Origin: Paramyrothecium sp. XJ0827 | Lineage: Eukaryota > Ascomycota > Sordariomycetes > Hypocreales > Stachybotryaceae | NCBI GenBank assembly: GCA_020881915.1 | Contig: JAJFPB010000008.1 | Coordinates: 2,108,001 to 2,172,000 of the forward strand | Reading direction: 5' to 3' | DNA: 64,000 bases | Shown here: piece by piece, positions 46,048 through 58,084 of the stretch | Layout: each line of letters begins with the position of its first letter | Position numbering within the stretch: the stretch's first letter is position 1 | Position numbers and translations under genes: made by a program | The notes under the pieces: model-generated | What the model saw: the letters and a program-made list of their open reading frames with translations, nothing else | What the model was told of the DNA's origin: nothing | Database searches by the model: none

Positions 46048-47909
46048 ATGCCCCTTTATCTCGACAAGAAACAAAAACAGCCGTGGCGTCTAAGTCAACT
46101 ACCCCTAAATGTGCAGTCAAGAATCTGTGATGCTGTTTCCGCTTCGTCTGATACGCATCCTCTGGCCTGCTGCGTTACCGTCTGCAAAGATTGGCAGGGT
46201 GTCTTCGAAAGAAAGTCGTTCCAGCGCCTGATCCTTACACCATCGTGCCTGGCCGATTTTGAGCGCATCGTCACTTCTGACCCATAGCGCAGAGCCTGCA
46301 TCCAGCATATTCATCTCAGGATCGAGCTGCAGACATATAACTGTGGCGAATGTGCCCCGCCTGCCCCGTCCGAGAGGCGGTTTCCGCTTCGGCAGGACAT
46401 GATGCCCATGGATGACATCTTGGGCCGCCGACGGCTTGAGAGACAGGCAATGACCGAGAGGAATAACCATTTAGTCAAGGAGGCTTTGGTTTGGCTGTTT
46501 TCAATCCTAAGCACCTGGGAAGCTTCGTGTTGTACGGCCGGCATACTCCTCGAGATCAGCGCCCTCTCGCCCAGCGATCGCGCGCATTACTTCCAGGCCG
46601 ACGTGTACCTCGACGCCAACGGCATGGCCATCGACACGTCCAACGGAAGAGGCCAGTACTTTCTAGAACCGCACGATCCGCAGCATGGTTGGGAGAATGG
46701 TCGACAAAGCAGAAACCCCGGCTTCGAATCTATCCAAGATCTCTTCCACGATAGCGTAGCCCCCGACTTCGACCCCGAAGAGCTTCCTCTTGTTCCCGTG
46801 GTTAAAAAGTTCCTCCTACGCCGACAAACTCGGCGCTGGACCCACCCTGCAAGCCTTCAAGTCATCTTGACGAGCTTGCCTGCGATTGAGATGCTAATAT
46901 ATGAACCTTGGCGACCGCTTGAAAATAGGGAGAACTCGAGATACTTATGGGATAGAGGTAAGTTTATAAACACCCGTATGTATTGGAGAGGATGGTCTCC
47001 ACATAATGGACGTGGTGCAACCGCTCCAATGTCGAATAACCACTAATCAGATCGATGTGAGCAATAGAGTACTTTCGTATGCTTTCCTCGGGCTTCCCGC
47101 CGATTCTCAAAAGTTTCGTCGTCTTTGAGGACTTCAATGAAGACTTGAACCGGGCTTCTAGGAGCTTTTCAACATTATTCGACTTGAATCAACGGCCAGA
47201 AATCATTCGTACGCCGTCTCCCTCGGTCGGGCGGGCCTTGGCAGTCGCAAGCAGGACCCTGGCTGCCTTGTCTGCCTTGTCTGCCTCGTATCTGATCGAG
47301 GCCCGGGACTTTTTCCTTCCCACGGCCTGCGGCATCACTACCGGAACCTGGGATAGACTCGAGTCCCTAGTCTTGACCTCATTGGCTCTTCGCGGGGAGT
47401 CGCCACATCACGAGGTTGCTTCTTTAATTAGTGTGGCCGGTCGGACCGCTCTTTTCATGCCGAAGCTCCGTGCCATGGAGCTGTGGTACGGAGCAAGGCA
47501 AATTGCATCTGTATTTCGATACCGAGTCCAAGAAGGCCGGGCTACTATTGGCTGGCTTGGGACGCGGAGTTTCGACTTGCGGAGTTGGCCTGAGATCAAC
47601 AAGGCCTGGCAGAAGGCGTCGCTCCTTCACACCGCGCAGCCTCTCGCAGCTATCTCGCACGAAATTCTGGACGCGGAACCCATCACGTCCCAGGCAGAGG
47701 CCGTCGTGCGGCTCGGTATCCACCACACAGTGGCCCACCCGGCCTCGCTGGAGGAAATTCGGAAAGAAACTGGTCGATATCGGACATTCAACATTGGCTT
47801 ATACATGCCAGAGCTCTCAATTGAGGTTCAACTTCGGAACTTAAGCCAACGTTTCTGCACTCGTCAAGGATACCGGGGGAGCAGCAGATTCAGTCATAGA
47901 CAAAGATAA
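46048..47909 (+). pseudogene. F-box-like / DUF6546-type protein gene with an in-frame TAG
   Basis: Two exons (46048-46957 and 47068-47909) join in phase through a GTAAGT intron to 584 codons. The N terminus has an F-box-like stretch (LPLNVQSRICDAVSAS ... CCVTVCKDWQGVFERKSFQRL). At 46285-46287 the same frame reads TAG, then continues without break (RRACIQHIHLRIELQTYNC) for over 200 codons. The C-terminal part (PKLRAMELWYGARQIASVFR, then RATIGWLG) resembles the fungal DUF6546 family. F-box proteins select substrates for SCF ubiquitin ligases. A single C-to-T change from CAG would explain the stop. Unless the stop is a sequence error, only a 79-residue fragment is made. Confidence 0.65.
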
Positions 47910-48581
47910 CGGTGCGGCACATCCAACAGCCCTTTTTCTAGGAGGCTCTGCACATGGTATTGCTTTGGTGCCGTATAATGCACGGAAATCCTTGGTCGAC
48001 CGTGTCCACATCTTCCAAAGTGTTCGTCGCCACTTGGTTCCTCGGCATGTATCCGCCGTGTCTGAATTGATCGAAACTGGAAGGTCTGGCCTCAGTATTT
48101 TTAGGTCATTGTTCATCCCCATACTATCTTTTATGTGTTTCACATCATAAATTCTCTTCATCTCATGGCGAATCTCAGGACCGACGAGGTACGGGTAGGC
48201 CGGGCATTTTCACCGATGCCGTTAATCAGGAGGGTAATGTTGCCTGGAAGATGGTGACGAGGGCAAAATCATCCGCGAGGATACTAACCACGCCAACAGG
48301 AAACCTGAAGGCAAGCAGTCCGAACCGGGCCAGCAGGTTACCCTTGATACTCTGGCTTCAAGCAAACAGAAGGCAAAGTGCGGTCGTTACAATTGCAGGA
48401 ATCCGTAGTTTCAGAAAGGTGACTTTATCTCATTCTTGCAGTGGCATTTACTTTGAACATTTCAGTTTGTGTGCGTGCAAGACGAATTCTGATGTTTTGT
48501 ATGGCACTATTTGAAGAGATACACGTTCATTCATATTCATCAGACTACGCTAATTACTGAATCAATACAAATCTCTTGCTG
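47910..48581. other. Intergenic region, nothing recognised
   Basis: This region is flanked by two broken genes. No coding sequence, repeat or RNA gene is supported. Confidence 0.45.
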
Positions 48582-49378
48582 TTACATCAATAATTCTAGA
48601 TCTCCTTTGACTTCGTCGGCACTTTTGTAGTTGTTGGTCCAGCAGCCCATAATGATATGACCCCCATATAGTGTAGAAACATCTGGAAAATGTCCTTCTT
48701 CAAACCTTGTCGTAATCTGCTCATCGTAGTTGCTATCCTTTCTATCTAAGCCACCAGGCTCGCAGAATGGCCAGCACCCGGTCATTATAACGTAGAGAAC
48801 AGAGCCAAGCGCAAAAATGTCCGTAGCTATTGTGGTCACATATTTCAAATTCCAGAATCCAGGATCAGGCAGTTGTCCACCATCCAAGCCACGCTGTTCA
48901 CACACTGAACCGTTGAAGTCGTTGAGCCAGAGATCCCGTCCGTGGATCAAAAAATTGTCGGGCCGAAGGTCAGAGTGTATGACACCACAATCGTGAATAT
49001 ACACGATAGCACTTGCAGCCTGATAGCACCCAGTGTTTTCGATCAGTTAAGGAAATTTCATTGTGCCGATTATCGAGATGCTCCTGTAAATTTCTGTCGG
49101 CTTGGGCAAGTAAAAGCCCTCGGCGACCCTCGAAATCATCTGCAGTCTGTCAGTTGAGGGAAAACATTCTATTTGCGATGAACAGACGGGAGGATCAGGT
49201 TGTGCACTCCGAGTACTTCATAGACTCCTTGCTCCACCTGAAACCCTTTCGACCTGTCTCGATTTAGGATTTCGTGACCCTCGTTGGTACTGGGTACTTC
49301 TCTCGGAACTTTCAGAACATTCCCCGGCTCCATTTGATATATATTTGAAGATGAGCCCCTCCATCGGGGCCTGCTCAT
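48582..49378 (-). pseudogene. Protein-kinase-like gene with a one-base frameshift
   Basis: The gene starts at 49378 (MSRPRWRGSSSNIYQMEPG). The ATP-binding lysine is in NVLKVPREV. After an intron the frame reads DDFEGRRGLLLAQADRNLQ and TDRKHWVL, then needs a shift at about 49022 to reach AASAIVYIHDCGVIHSDLRP, the catalytic loop (HSDLRPDN). The DFG motif is DFN. The C-lobe ends at 48582. The protein would be short, about 235 residues, without a clear glycine loop, like small fungal single-domain kinases. The change looks like a one-base insertion, since no intron fits, so it is probably a pseudogene. Confidence 0.6.
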
Positions 49379-51008
49379 GATTACTGAGAATCGTGTCGGC
49401 TCTTGGACAAGGTGTGGCTGGTTGGTACTTGGTGCGTGCAGCAGGAAGTTAATATCGGCGGGCGCCTCTCGGTGATACTTTAATGCGAAGCTCCGTCAAC
49501 GCATGCCTTTGGTTTCACATTGCGTTAGTTAATAACCCCCATGCATCTCATGCAGCACTGGCAGATGTTTCTTCCTCCGCTGTGCATTCTCACGAAATCA
49601 TCAACGTCTAGTGCATGCTAGGCGATGCAATTCTTGGAATGTGGCCGGGTGAATTGACGTACTTCGGCTGGACAGAACACTCCACGAACTGTTGTAAGGA
49701 CGTAAATAGTTGTTATGAAAAACAAGAATAATGGAGAAACTTATTGAATTGACCCATATTTGAGGATACCAAATAAGGATACATATGCAATCTAAATGTT
49801 TCAGCAGGGAGGTCTAACACCCGGAGTCTCAGAGAGGGTAAAAATATCAACAATAAGAATATCTGGAGTAAACCTGATATGCCACAGGTACTTGTAATAC
49901 TTGAGCCATCTATTCCACTGTATGTGCATACAGAGGGATTGGATGGAGCAAATTGCGATATCGATGCAACACCAAGGTCTGTACCAAACGAATGTTGTGG
50001 TTGCAGCGATCCGGATTAGATCACTTTTAACTACTGGCCTGGTATTATGACTGTCAAGTCTATTGATACTAGTTTAGGCACCTGTCAAGCTAAGCTGCCA
50101 ACGTTCCGGAATGTAGGCAGAAAATCCGGTGGGAAATCACGTATTGTTCCTACATGAGGCCAGACGTGCCCAACAATACTGGTCTCTTCCGTGTTTATCC
50201 TTAGACATGGGCGCGGTACGACTTCATCCAGTTCGAATACAGCAGCAGACCCCTTACTTATTCTCTGGATCTTGGCATGCTCAAGAGCCAACTTTCAGTC
50301 TCTTTCCTTCCAGGGACAGTACTGAAAACCGGAGAGAGAAATTGCTATCCAACATGTTCCCACAGGATTGCCGCTACGCGAACATGCAGGGAGATGCTAG
50401 CTGCAAGCTGTTTCGTGCAGACGTGATAAATCATAGTCTCCATCTTTGGTTTTACTATTCAGGCCACGGGCAGACTGGCTCAAAACCTTCGCATTATTGA
50501 CGCCACCAAAATAATCTAACCTTAGTGGATGTTCACGAAGCCAATTAGCTTAACGCACGCTGACGCTGACGCTCAGCCGCAGCGGCCAATAGTCTCCTAC
50601 GCCCTTTAAACCACAATGGATTATGGAGCATTACTCGTTATTATTCATGTCACAGGTTTCGCTCTGCAGATCTTGGACAGGACACAATAGGGCTAAATTA
50701 CTCATGCATTCACGTGCTTTTGGAAAGCACCCTCGCCAATGCATGCTGAGCTACACAGCCACTTCAGCTTACATGCAGTCCTGTAACAAGATGGCCATGG
50801 CAAGGGCGGTATTTACAAGGACTCGTATTTGTCAATCTCAGCTCCAATCCCTGCCATCATGCACTGCAACCCTTGATCAGCAGAGACTGTCTGACCTGCC
50901 CACCCACGAAATAACGTTACTACTTGTGAACCATAGGCAGATTATAAATACTGAGTCAAAACGCCAGCCACGATCACCAAGTCGTTTCCAGCGGGCGCTC
51001 TCATCACC
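49379..51008. other. Long intergenic region, nothing recognised
   Basis: I see no supported gene in this 1.6-kb stretch. Short GCTGAC repeats are near 50560. It includes the promoter of the FAD oxidase. Confidence 0.5.
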
Positions 51009-52589
51009 ATGAAAATATTTTTTACATTCGTCTCCCTTTTCGCTCTGCGAGGCTTTGCCGCCGCCGCGAATGTCGGGCCCTACCAAGATGTTGCGCAGAG
51101 ATTACATGACGAACTGGCACCAAAATTATCGCGTAGCAACCTCATTTCTTTTGAAGCGCCAACAAGGTGGAGCTCATTCAAACCGCCTCGCCCTGCTATT
51201 GTGGTCAATGTCGAGACGGAATCAGACGTCGCAAATACTGTATGCAGAACAGTTCTATCATGACTTGGTCTTTTCAGATACTGACCTGGATTGCTCGACA
51301 AACCACTAATTACAAAGGCACACAGGTCAAATTCTGCACCAAGATTGGCATCCCATTTTTAGCCCAAAACGGAGGCAACGGATGGGCAACGAACTTCAAC
51401 CTAGGCAAGCTGGGTGTCCTGATCAATTTGACGCGCCTAAACCAGGTTACCTTCAACTCCGATCGAACGCGCGTAACCATCGGCGGAGGCGCCAACGTTA
51501 GCACCACAATAGCTCACGGATACGCTGAAAAGGCCCTCATCATGACCGGCAACTGCAATTGCGTCGGCGCGCTTGGAGCTATGCTTGGCGGAGGCCTAGG
51601 CAACCTCATTGGCTTATACGGCTTCTCAGTCGATAACATCATCTCCATGCGCGTCGTTACTGCTGACGGGCGATTGCGTCTCGTGACTGCGTCATCCGAC
51701 CCAGATCTCTTCTGGGGCCTTCGTGGCGCAGGGCCTAATCTAGGAGTTGTTACGTCGGCAGTTGTCAAGTCGTACCCAGTCGCAGACGATGGTCTGCAAG
51801 CCTGGGCTGGTGGTCTGATATTTAGCCCTGACAAGCTCGAAGCAATCGTCCAGGCTATCCAAGACCTTAAACTCAAACCAGAAATGAACATCTTTATGTA
51901 TTTTGTCAACGGCGGTCCGCCTACCAACGAGCCAGTTATCCTCGTCACCCCATTTCTTTACAAGGGTAACCCGACAGCAGGACGCAAGGCTTTCGCTAGC
52001 CTCTATGCCATAGGACCCATTGCAGACACAACGAAAGTCATTCCATGGAACGAATGGAACATAGCAGCAAATGGGTTCTGCGCCCCGGGTGCTCGAAAGC
52101 CATCCTACAGCGCGGGATTCCAGGAAATGGTCCCTTCCACATGGCGGCAAATTTGGAATGAGTATGTGGCGTTTCAAAAGCAGCCCGGTGCCGAGAACAG
52201 TGCCGTGGTCATGGAGGGTTACTCATATATCAAGGCTAGATCATTTGATCCAAGCTCGGCCTCTTTCCCACACAGGCACGTCAACTTCCAGGGCATAATT
52301 ATTCCTTGGTACAACGATACATCGCTTGATGGGCCTGCTCAAGCATTTGGGCAGGCTGCTCGCAAATTCTGGAGAACTACAGACGGGCTGGCGCAAAGCT
52401 CCACGTGTGTACCGCTTCTTTGTCCAGTTGTGTCTTTCTAGTCGCGCTGACTTACTTAGCTACATCAACTTTGGCCACGGTGACGAGGGCTTGGGAACAA
52501 TTTATGGGAGTAGCCTACCTAGACTACGGTCTGTCAAACAGCAATTTGATCCAAAAAATCATTTCAACCAATGGTTCAATATAAAATAG
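51009..52589 (+). CDS. Secreted FAD-linked oxidase, berberine-bridge-like (VAO family)
   Basis: Exons 51009-51239, 51326-52404 and 52460-52589 give 1440 nt, 479 residues. Residues 1-20 are a likely signal peptide (MKIFFTFVSLFALRGFAAAA). The FAD_binding_4 domain has FLAQNGGNGW, where the usual GGH carries Asn instead of the flavin-linking His. It then has CNCVGALGAMLGGGLGN, which keeps the Cys for a 6-S-cysteinyl link. The C-terminal BBE segment is YINFGHGDEG ... FDPKNHFNQW. It probably oxidises a sugar, alcohol or alkaloid outside the cell or in the secretory pathway, using oxygen. The last intron has a GCTGAC branch site and restores the frame. It is convergent with the MFS carrier gene, 377 bp away; that gap holds nothing I recognise. 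Confidence 0.88.
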
Positions 52590-52966
52590 AACGACGGCGA
52601 ACTTGTATCAGAACCGGCATATGAAGGAACATCATGATTGCATCACATAGAACTCAAGACCGTCATTTTTGTAACACATCAAGTGGCTAGATGTTGCATC
52701 AAAGGAATGGAGTGGGATATTATTGGCCGCTGCGGCTGAGACGGACTTTTAGTTCATGTGTTTGACGCAGAGCCGAGCGTTACTTTTGCTCATTGGACTA
52801 CTGGTGGAGGAACCCGACATGAAACTGGCTATACAGTCTGGAACGACATCTTGATGAGTCTATAACTTATTGCTGTATGTAATCACTGGCAGGGCTCGTG
52901 GAGTTTCTTCCAGGGCAGAGTTCTTGTGGGATCGGCTTTTGGTCTCAACCCAAACTGCTCAAATAT

Positions 52967-54686
52967 CTAAACTTGCAAATCGTTCTTCTTATCCCCCTCA
53001 GTCCCGGTCTCACTCATCATAGCCACTGCGCCCGCCTTGGCGAAGTCTCGCAATCGGACGCCCTCGTTGAACAAGAAGTCGACTTGCTCCAGCGTCTTTC
53101 CCTTGCATTCGGGGACGCAGAAGTATATAAAACCCAAAGATACAACCATAATGGCTGCAAAGATGAATCCAACTTTGCTGTTGAGGCCTGCATACTTATC
53201 GTAGATCAGGTATGGAATCATGAAATTAACCGCAAAACTAGTGTTCTTGTTAGCTGGGTAGTATACCATTGGCATGGCATAGCTCGGCTTACTTGAAGAT
53301 GACGTTGACAGTGAATCCGACTCGTGCTGTCAAATCTCGCAGTCTGAGAGCGGAAACTTCAGTAGCAACAACATATGTCATGGGGGCCCATCCAAGCGAA
53401 AATCCGCAGGCAAAGACTGATATCATTGCCACAATTCCATTTTTCCTGCCCACTGGTACGGGCATGTCTATCCCTAGTCCACCCATGGTCATCATGGCAG
53501 CCGTCATTACACAGGATGACATGGCAAGAAGAGCCCTGTCAATCGGTCAGCAAAAGCGTTGGCAAAGCATTTACAAGCTCGAACTCACCGTCTACCAACA
53601 TGGTCAGCCAACAATAATATGCAGACCATGGTTACGATGTTGATCGATGAATTGATGAGACCGAATGCAAAAGGGTTGATTGTACCCAAGGATTTGACAT
53701 AGATAGTGTCATACTGAGAGGCAAAAGCTTGACCGCTGAGCTGTTGGAATGCATTGACTCCAACCACAATGAGCGTGCGCTTGAGGTTAGTGCCAAGAAA
53801 CAGCTCAACGAATCGTCCCTGCTCCACTTCTTTATCAAGCGATGTCTTTAACTCATGAAATTCTTCATGAATTTGCTGCTCAGTATAACAGCCCTCGCGA
53901 AGTTTTCGGAGGTTTAGAAGAGCCTCTTCGTCTCGCTGTTTCCGCAGCAGCCACCGAGGAGACTCGGGGATGAACCATACGAGACTAAGGATAATCGTTG
54001 GCACAATGTAAAAAAGCCCTAGGGGAATTCTCCAGGAATTGTTATCAGATATCTTGCTTGTCCCAAAGCAAACGCAGTTGATGACGAGACCTCCAATACC
54101 CAAGCTCAACTGGTATGTTCCAACCATGAAGCCTCGAGCCGGGGCAGGGACTGTTATATCGTCAGTATAACTATGATACATGGAGGTCAACAAAAGGGAA
54201 CCAACCGATCTCAGACTGGAAAGTTGGGATGACTGCCAATTCCATGCCGACATAGACATAATTGAGGACACGTGCGGCCATGATTTGGTGCTTGTTCTGC
54301 GATGTGACGGCGATGTCCCTGTAATAAAGGCATAGCAGCTCATGGTAAACATGCACCATCTGCGACCCCAGCGAGCGGAAATGAAACTACCAATCAGAAC
54401 GCCTTTGAACGGATGAGCGAATGTCAATAAGGTTTGCATCAATAAACATACCAAAAGCGAAGCCAACGTAGTTGATGCTATTGAATAATGAGAGCCATGA
54501 CGGCTCAAGAGCATAACGGCCGGTATTTTCATTCAAATCCCCAAATTGACGAGCGAATGCATCCATCGCCTGGGTGGTTGCGAATGCTTGATTGTCAAAG
54601 CCATAGTTGAAGGTGGAAACTGCTATAAGGAGCGCAGCGAGAGTCAGTTGCCGGTTGAAGAGCTTGAATTTTGCAAAGACCGCCAT
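52967..54686 (-). pseudogene. MFS sugar transporter with a one-base deletion
   Basis: Exons on the minus strand run from the ATG at 54686 (MAVFAKFKLFNRQLTL) to a stop at 52967. Landmarks are RWGRRWCMFTMSCYAFITGT, AARVLNYVYVGMELAVIPTF, VPAPARGFMVGTYQ, WFIPESPRWLLRK, FQQLSGQAF and PECKGKTLEQ. These are all typical of fungal sugar porters. Near 54312 the frame shifts by one base: the text reads CYAFITGT in one frame and IAVTSQNKHQIMAAR in another, exactly where family members read on continuously. An intron would have to be 32-38 nt and would remove part of a helix. So it is probably a recent pseudogene or a sequence error. By family it imports hexoses or disaccharides. Confidence 0.72.
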
Positions 54687-54981
54687 GGTGAGAAAGAGCT
54701 GCGAATCACAATGCGAATACAAAATGACGACGCTTAAAGACTCGATGAGCCCAGAAACAACAATTTGGGAGATGCATATCGTTTATTATATCTTCAAGTT
54801 CTCACACGGCTGACTTATTACTCTACTTATTATCAGGAGTTGTTTGAGCCTCTGGCATTGCTCATCCCCACACAATAAGACGCAATTCTGGCTACAAAGC
54901 TCGTGCATCCATCAGAGCCAATAGGAAGATGCTAAGGCTTGAAATTGGTGCCGATTAGAGCCAATTCCTCGGAGTCGAGGG

Positions 54982-55004
54982 CGAGATCCGAGGTACGAGA
55001 TCCG
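54982..55004. promoter_or_regulatory. Tandem CGAGATCCG sites upstream of MFS transporter
   Basis: The 9-mer CGAGATCCG occurs at 54982-54990 and 54996-55004, about 300 bp before the transporter ATG. A third copy lies in the divergent promoter at 57900-57908. The CCG core suits a Zn2Cys6 regulator. Confidence 0.5.
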
Positions 55005-55344
55005 GCATTTCCGACCGAGCCCCCGCGGCCACACAAGCGGCGAACAAAAAAATGCGGACCGCAAGATTCCAATCAATTAGATAGTAGCCAAGGATAAGCT
55101 TCTAAAGAGTTTTAGATATATCCTCAAATCGCAGATGGATTGATTTACTACGGTTAATCCTGAGCGTAAAGATGGACGAAACAGTTTTGAGTGCAATCAG
55201 CGTTGGACCCTGGCATGATATGTTGATTATGAGTATAAACGTGGTTACGGGAAAAGAATAGTGAGAAGTCTTGGTGTATTTTACATGGAGGTTTATTTTG
55301 GGTACTATTTAACAAGCTTCCCGTCTCTCAAAACATACCACACA

Positions 55345-57767
55345 CTACGCAAATCCTGGGGGCATTGTCGGCGGGACTTCCAGATCAAAGTATGGATTCA
55401 GCTGTATGTCAAAAGGATCCAAAAACATGAGCATATCCGGATGTTCTGATTGGACATCTGCGGGGACACGACTGATACAGTTCGAGGGATCCGGACGCCG
55501 AACAGCTTCGTTCACAGGCATTGAGCTGGATGAGCTGGAGAGTTCTTGTCCTGCTAGATTTGAGGTTGACGCGACCATGTCCACTGATTGCTCTGAATCT
55601 TCTGTCCCAAGGGCATACTTGGATCTTCGATGTACGCGGCCGCGATGATCGGGTGCGCGAAGATCTGGACTGCGATAGAAGCGTTGTAAGTGATTGGTCT
55701 TCGACAAGGATGTACTCGTTTGATGGAACTTACGACTTGTCATGACCTTGATCATGTGCACCTAAACGTGGTACAAGCCCTTGCAAATCAGTAATCTTGC
55801 TCAAAGTTAGCGTCACTTTTGCAAGATGCGATATAGAGGTCAAGCATACGCAAGGGGCCATCCATCGATGTGTGTACTGGATTGGAAGAACCATTTCCAC
55901 GGCCTCCGCCAGACTTTGTTTTAAACTCTCCAATGACGGGTGAACGCGTGAAGGCAGGAGAGTGCACAATCGCTGAACAATCTTCGTGCATTGATACACG
56001 GCGATAACCAATGTGGGATGCGCAAAAACCCCTGCGGGGTCCAATTGGTAGACTCGGGACCATAGTTCGCAGAGTTTGATAGCACTCTGAAGGCACTCTT
56101 GTTGGCAAAGATCAACATAGGCCTGGGGTGTCTTTGCAAAAGCCTCTTGCGACACGGCTTCCCTGATCCCAGGTATGAGGAATCGGTAAAGGTCACATCT
56201 GCACAGATGAAGCATGGTATGCAGCAATACGTAGCTCCTGAATCCTCCGGTTTGGTGCATAAGGATGAGCTTGGTCTTATCTTCTTGAAGGTCTTCTGGC
56301 AGACATTCGCGGAACCCCATCAGCTCACAGTCAAGAACACGCAATTGGTCTTGGGTATCTGCAGGGCTTGAGTTGTCAAGTACCACCCGCCGAGTGTACC
56401 TACAGAATGTTCAGTCAGGTAAGCTGCTTCTCTTGAACTACCAAGCTGGGTGAATATAGTTGTGATTGTGACTTGCCTTAGTATTCGATCTCGGATATCA
56501 AGTAACTTCATTCGATAAGCCAGAGTGTCCATAAAAACGTCTTCACTATCTCCAATCTCTTCAAGAAATCGCGACCGTGATGTTAATCCACGCTGAAAGC
56601 AGCTGTCGTTGTTAGGGAGGCGTATGTGCATCCTGTGCGTCGGACAAAGCGTGAGGTCTTCGATTCCACCACAATATAACTTATCCAGATCATACACGGC
56701 CCACATCAAGCGCCGCAGACACTCCCGTCGGATAGGATCTTCAGTTGGGATCTCATAGTTAAGGCCCTTGGTGAACACCATCCGGGCCACCAGAGAAAGC
56801 AGTATCCAAATCCCTTGAGTTGGAGAGAAGGTAAAGCGAAGGCGGATAACGAGAATAAGGACTTGGAGATCCGAAACTCTCAGGTGCTCGAACCGCCGAA
56901 GAACCTGGGCCTGCGCTTCTTGCGCCCATTTGTGGGCTATTTCCAGGCTATTTTCTGCGGCGTGACTGCCGCAAATCGATCGCAGGCCAGACGCGCAGAT
57001 TATTTTCACCAGATTCGGGTCTATCTTGTCTTGTTGCCAGTCAACCATTGTTGTGGCTCGGTGAAGGATTGGCCAGTCTTTGTACTCCAGGGAGTCGAAG
57101 TAAGCATCCATGTATCACTTTATAAGTTCTTTGTTTGTAAGATCAAGAGTGCCGTAACTATAGAGAATGGTGAGAAACGCGTAATGACGTGAAAACAGGC
57201 TTGTTAAACGTACCCTACGACATCACTGTCGAAACTCCCTATTGTCATTGAGTTAGGCGTTGACCTGGGCTCTTCAAAGTTCGCGGTAGAGAGAGCAGAG
57301 CTCTCGAGGTGTTGCGAGCCAGACGGTGAGGACGAAGCATCAGTCACAGCCTGCCTGAAATGACAGGCAAGATGACGAGACTTGCATCGTGTGCATGGAT
57401 GCTCTCCAGAGCACTTGATCTTCATGGAGCGGCACGCCTCACAAGCCATGCGAATCCGTCGTCTCTTAGTACCAGCCTCGGTCAGATTTTCCGGGCTGGC
57501 ATGCTCCGAACCGGCCGAAACTGTGCCCAGAACGGAGATGTAACTGCAACCATATCCTAACCGAGCGCAGCGCACACAGCCAGTGAGGCGTCTGTCACAT
57601 TTTACCTGATCCGCCTGTTAGCCAACGCCTAGAATTGCAAGATGCAGACTTTTCGGACATGCCTTACGAGCGCGGCATTGCCGACAGGCATGCGGCTTGC
57701 CAGGCTGTGGCACAATTGCCTGCTCCAATGTCGTAACGCGAGTATCCAGGGGCTGGTTGTAAGCCAT
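55345..57767 (-). CDS. Transcription factor with two tandem Zn(II)2Cys6 domains
   Basis: The start ATG is at 57767 (MAYNQPLDTRVTTLEQAIV). Exon 1 ends at 57663 with CRQCRARK, and the next exon begins VKCDRR; together they complete a first C6 cluster with correct spacing (CVRC, ARLGYGC). The intron appears to be of GC-AG type. A second complete cluster, CEACRSMKIKC then CTRCKSRHLAC, follows about 40 residues later after KRRRIR. Then come the regulatory domain (WILLSLVARMVFTKGLNYE; CLRRLMWAVYDLDKLYCGG) and a Ser-rich C terminus ending at 55345. It is nuclear and DNA-binding by family. It is divergent from the sulfatase, 317 bp away, and close to an MFS gene with matching promoter words, so it is the likely local regulator. 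Confidence 0.83.
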
Positions 57768-57899
57768 GTTGCTGGGTTTGATTCAGAATCCGTGTTCGCG
57801 GAGAGCGAGAGAGGACGACATCCGGTGTCCGGGCTCTAGTTAAGAGAAGATGGCATCACTAGTGGCTGGATGAGGCGCGGTGGATCCATTTAGCGTAGA

Positions 57900-57922
57900 C
57901 GAGATCCGTCTTCGGGACGGAT
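57900..57922. promoter_or_regulatory. CGAGATCCG site fused to ATCCGTC-N5-GACGGAT palindrome
   Basis: The inverted repeat ATCCGTC (57904-57910) / GACGGAT (57916-57922) sits in the 317-bp divergent promoter between the double zinc-cluster gene and the sulfatase. It gives an everted CCG-N9-CGG pair and overlaps the CGAGATCCG word also found upstream of the MFS gene. Confidence 0.55.
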
Positions 57923-58084
57923 GCCGTGGCCGAGGTCCACTTTGGCACTAGAGGATCGATCACGACATGAGGCCGATATCCCGAGACAGAGGCCACATGG
58001 ATCAAAATATCACGACGTCCCAAAACTTGCACGACTCCAAGTTTGTGTGTAATTCATCGTGTTTCCCGCAATCTAGCCATCATC

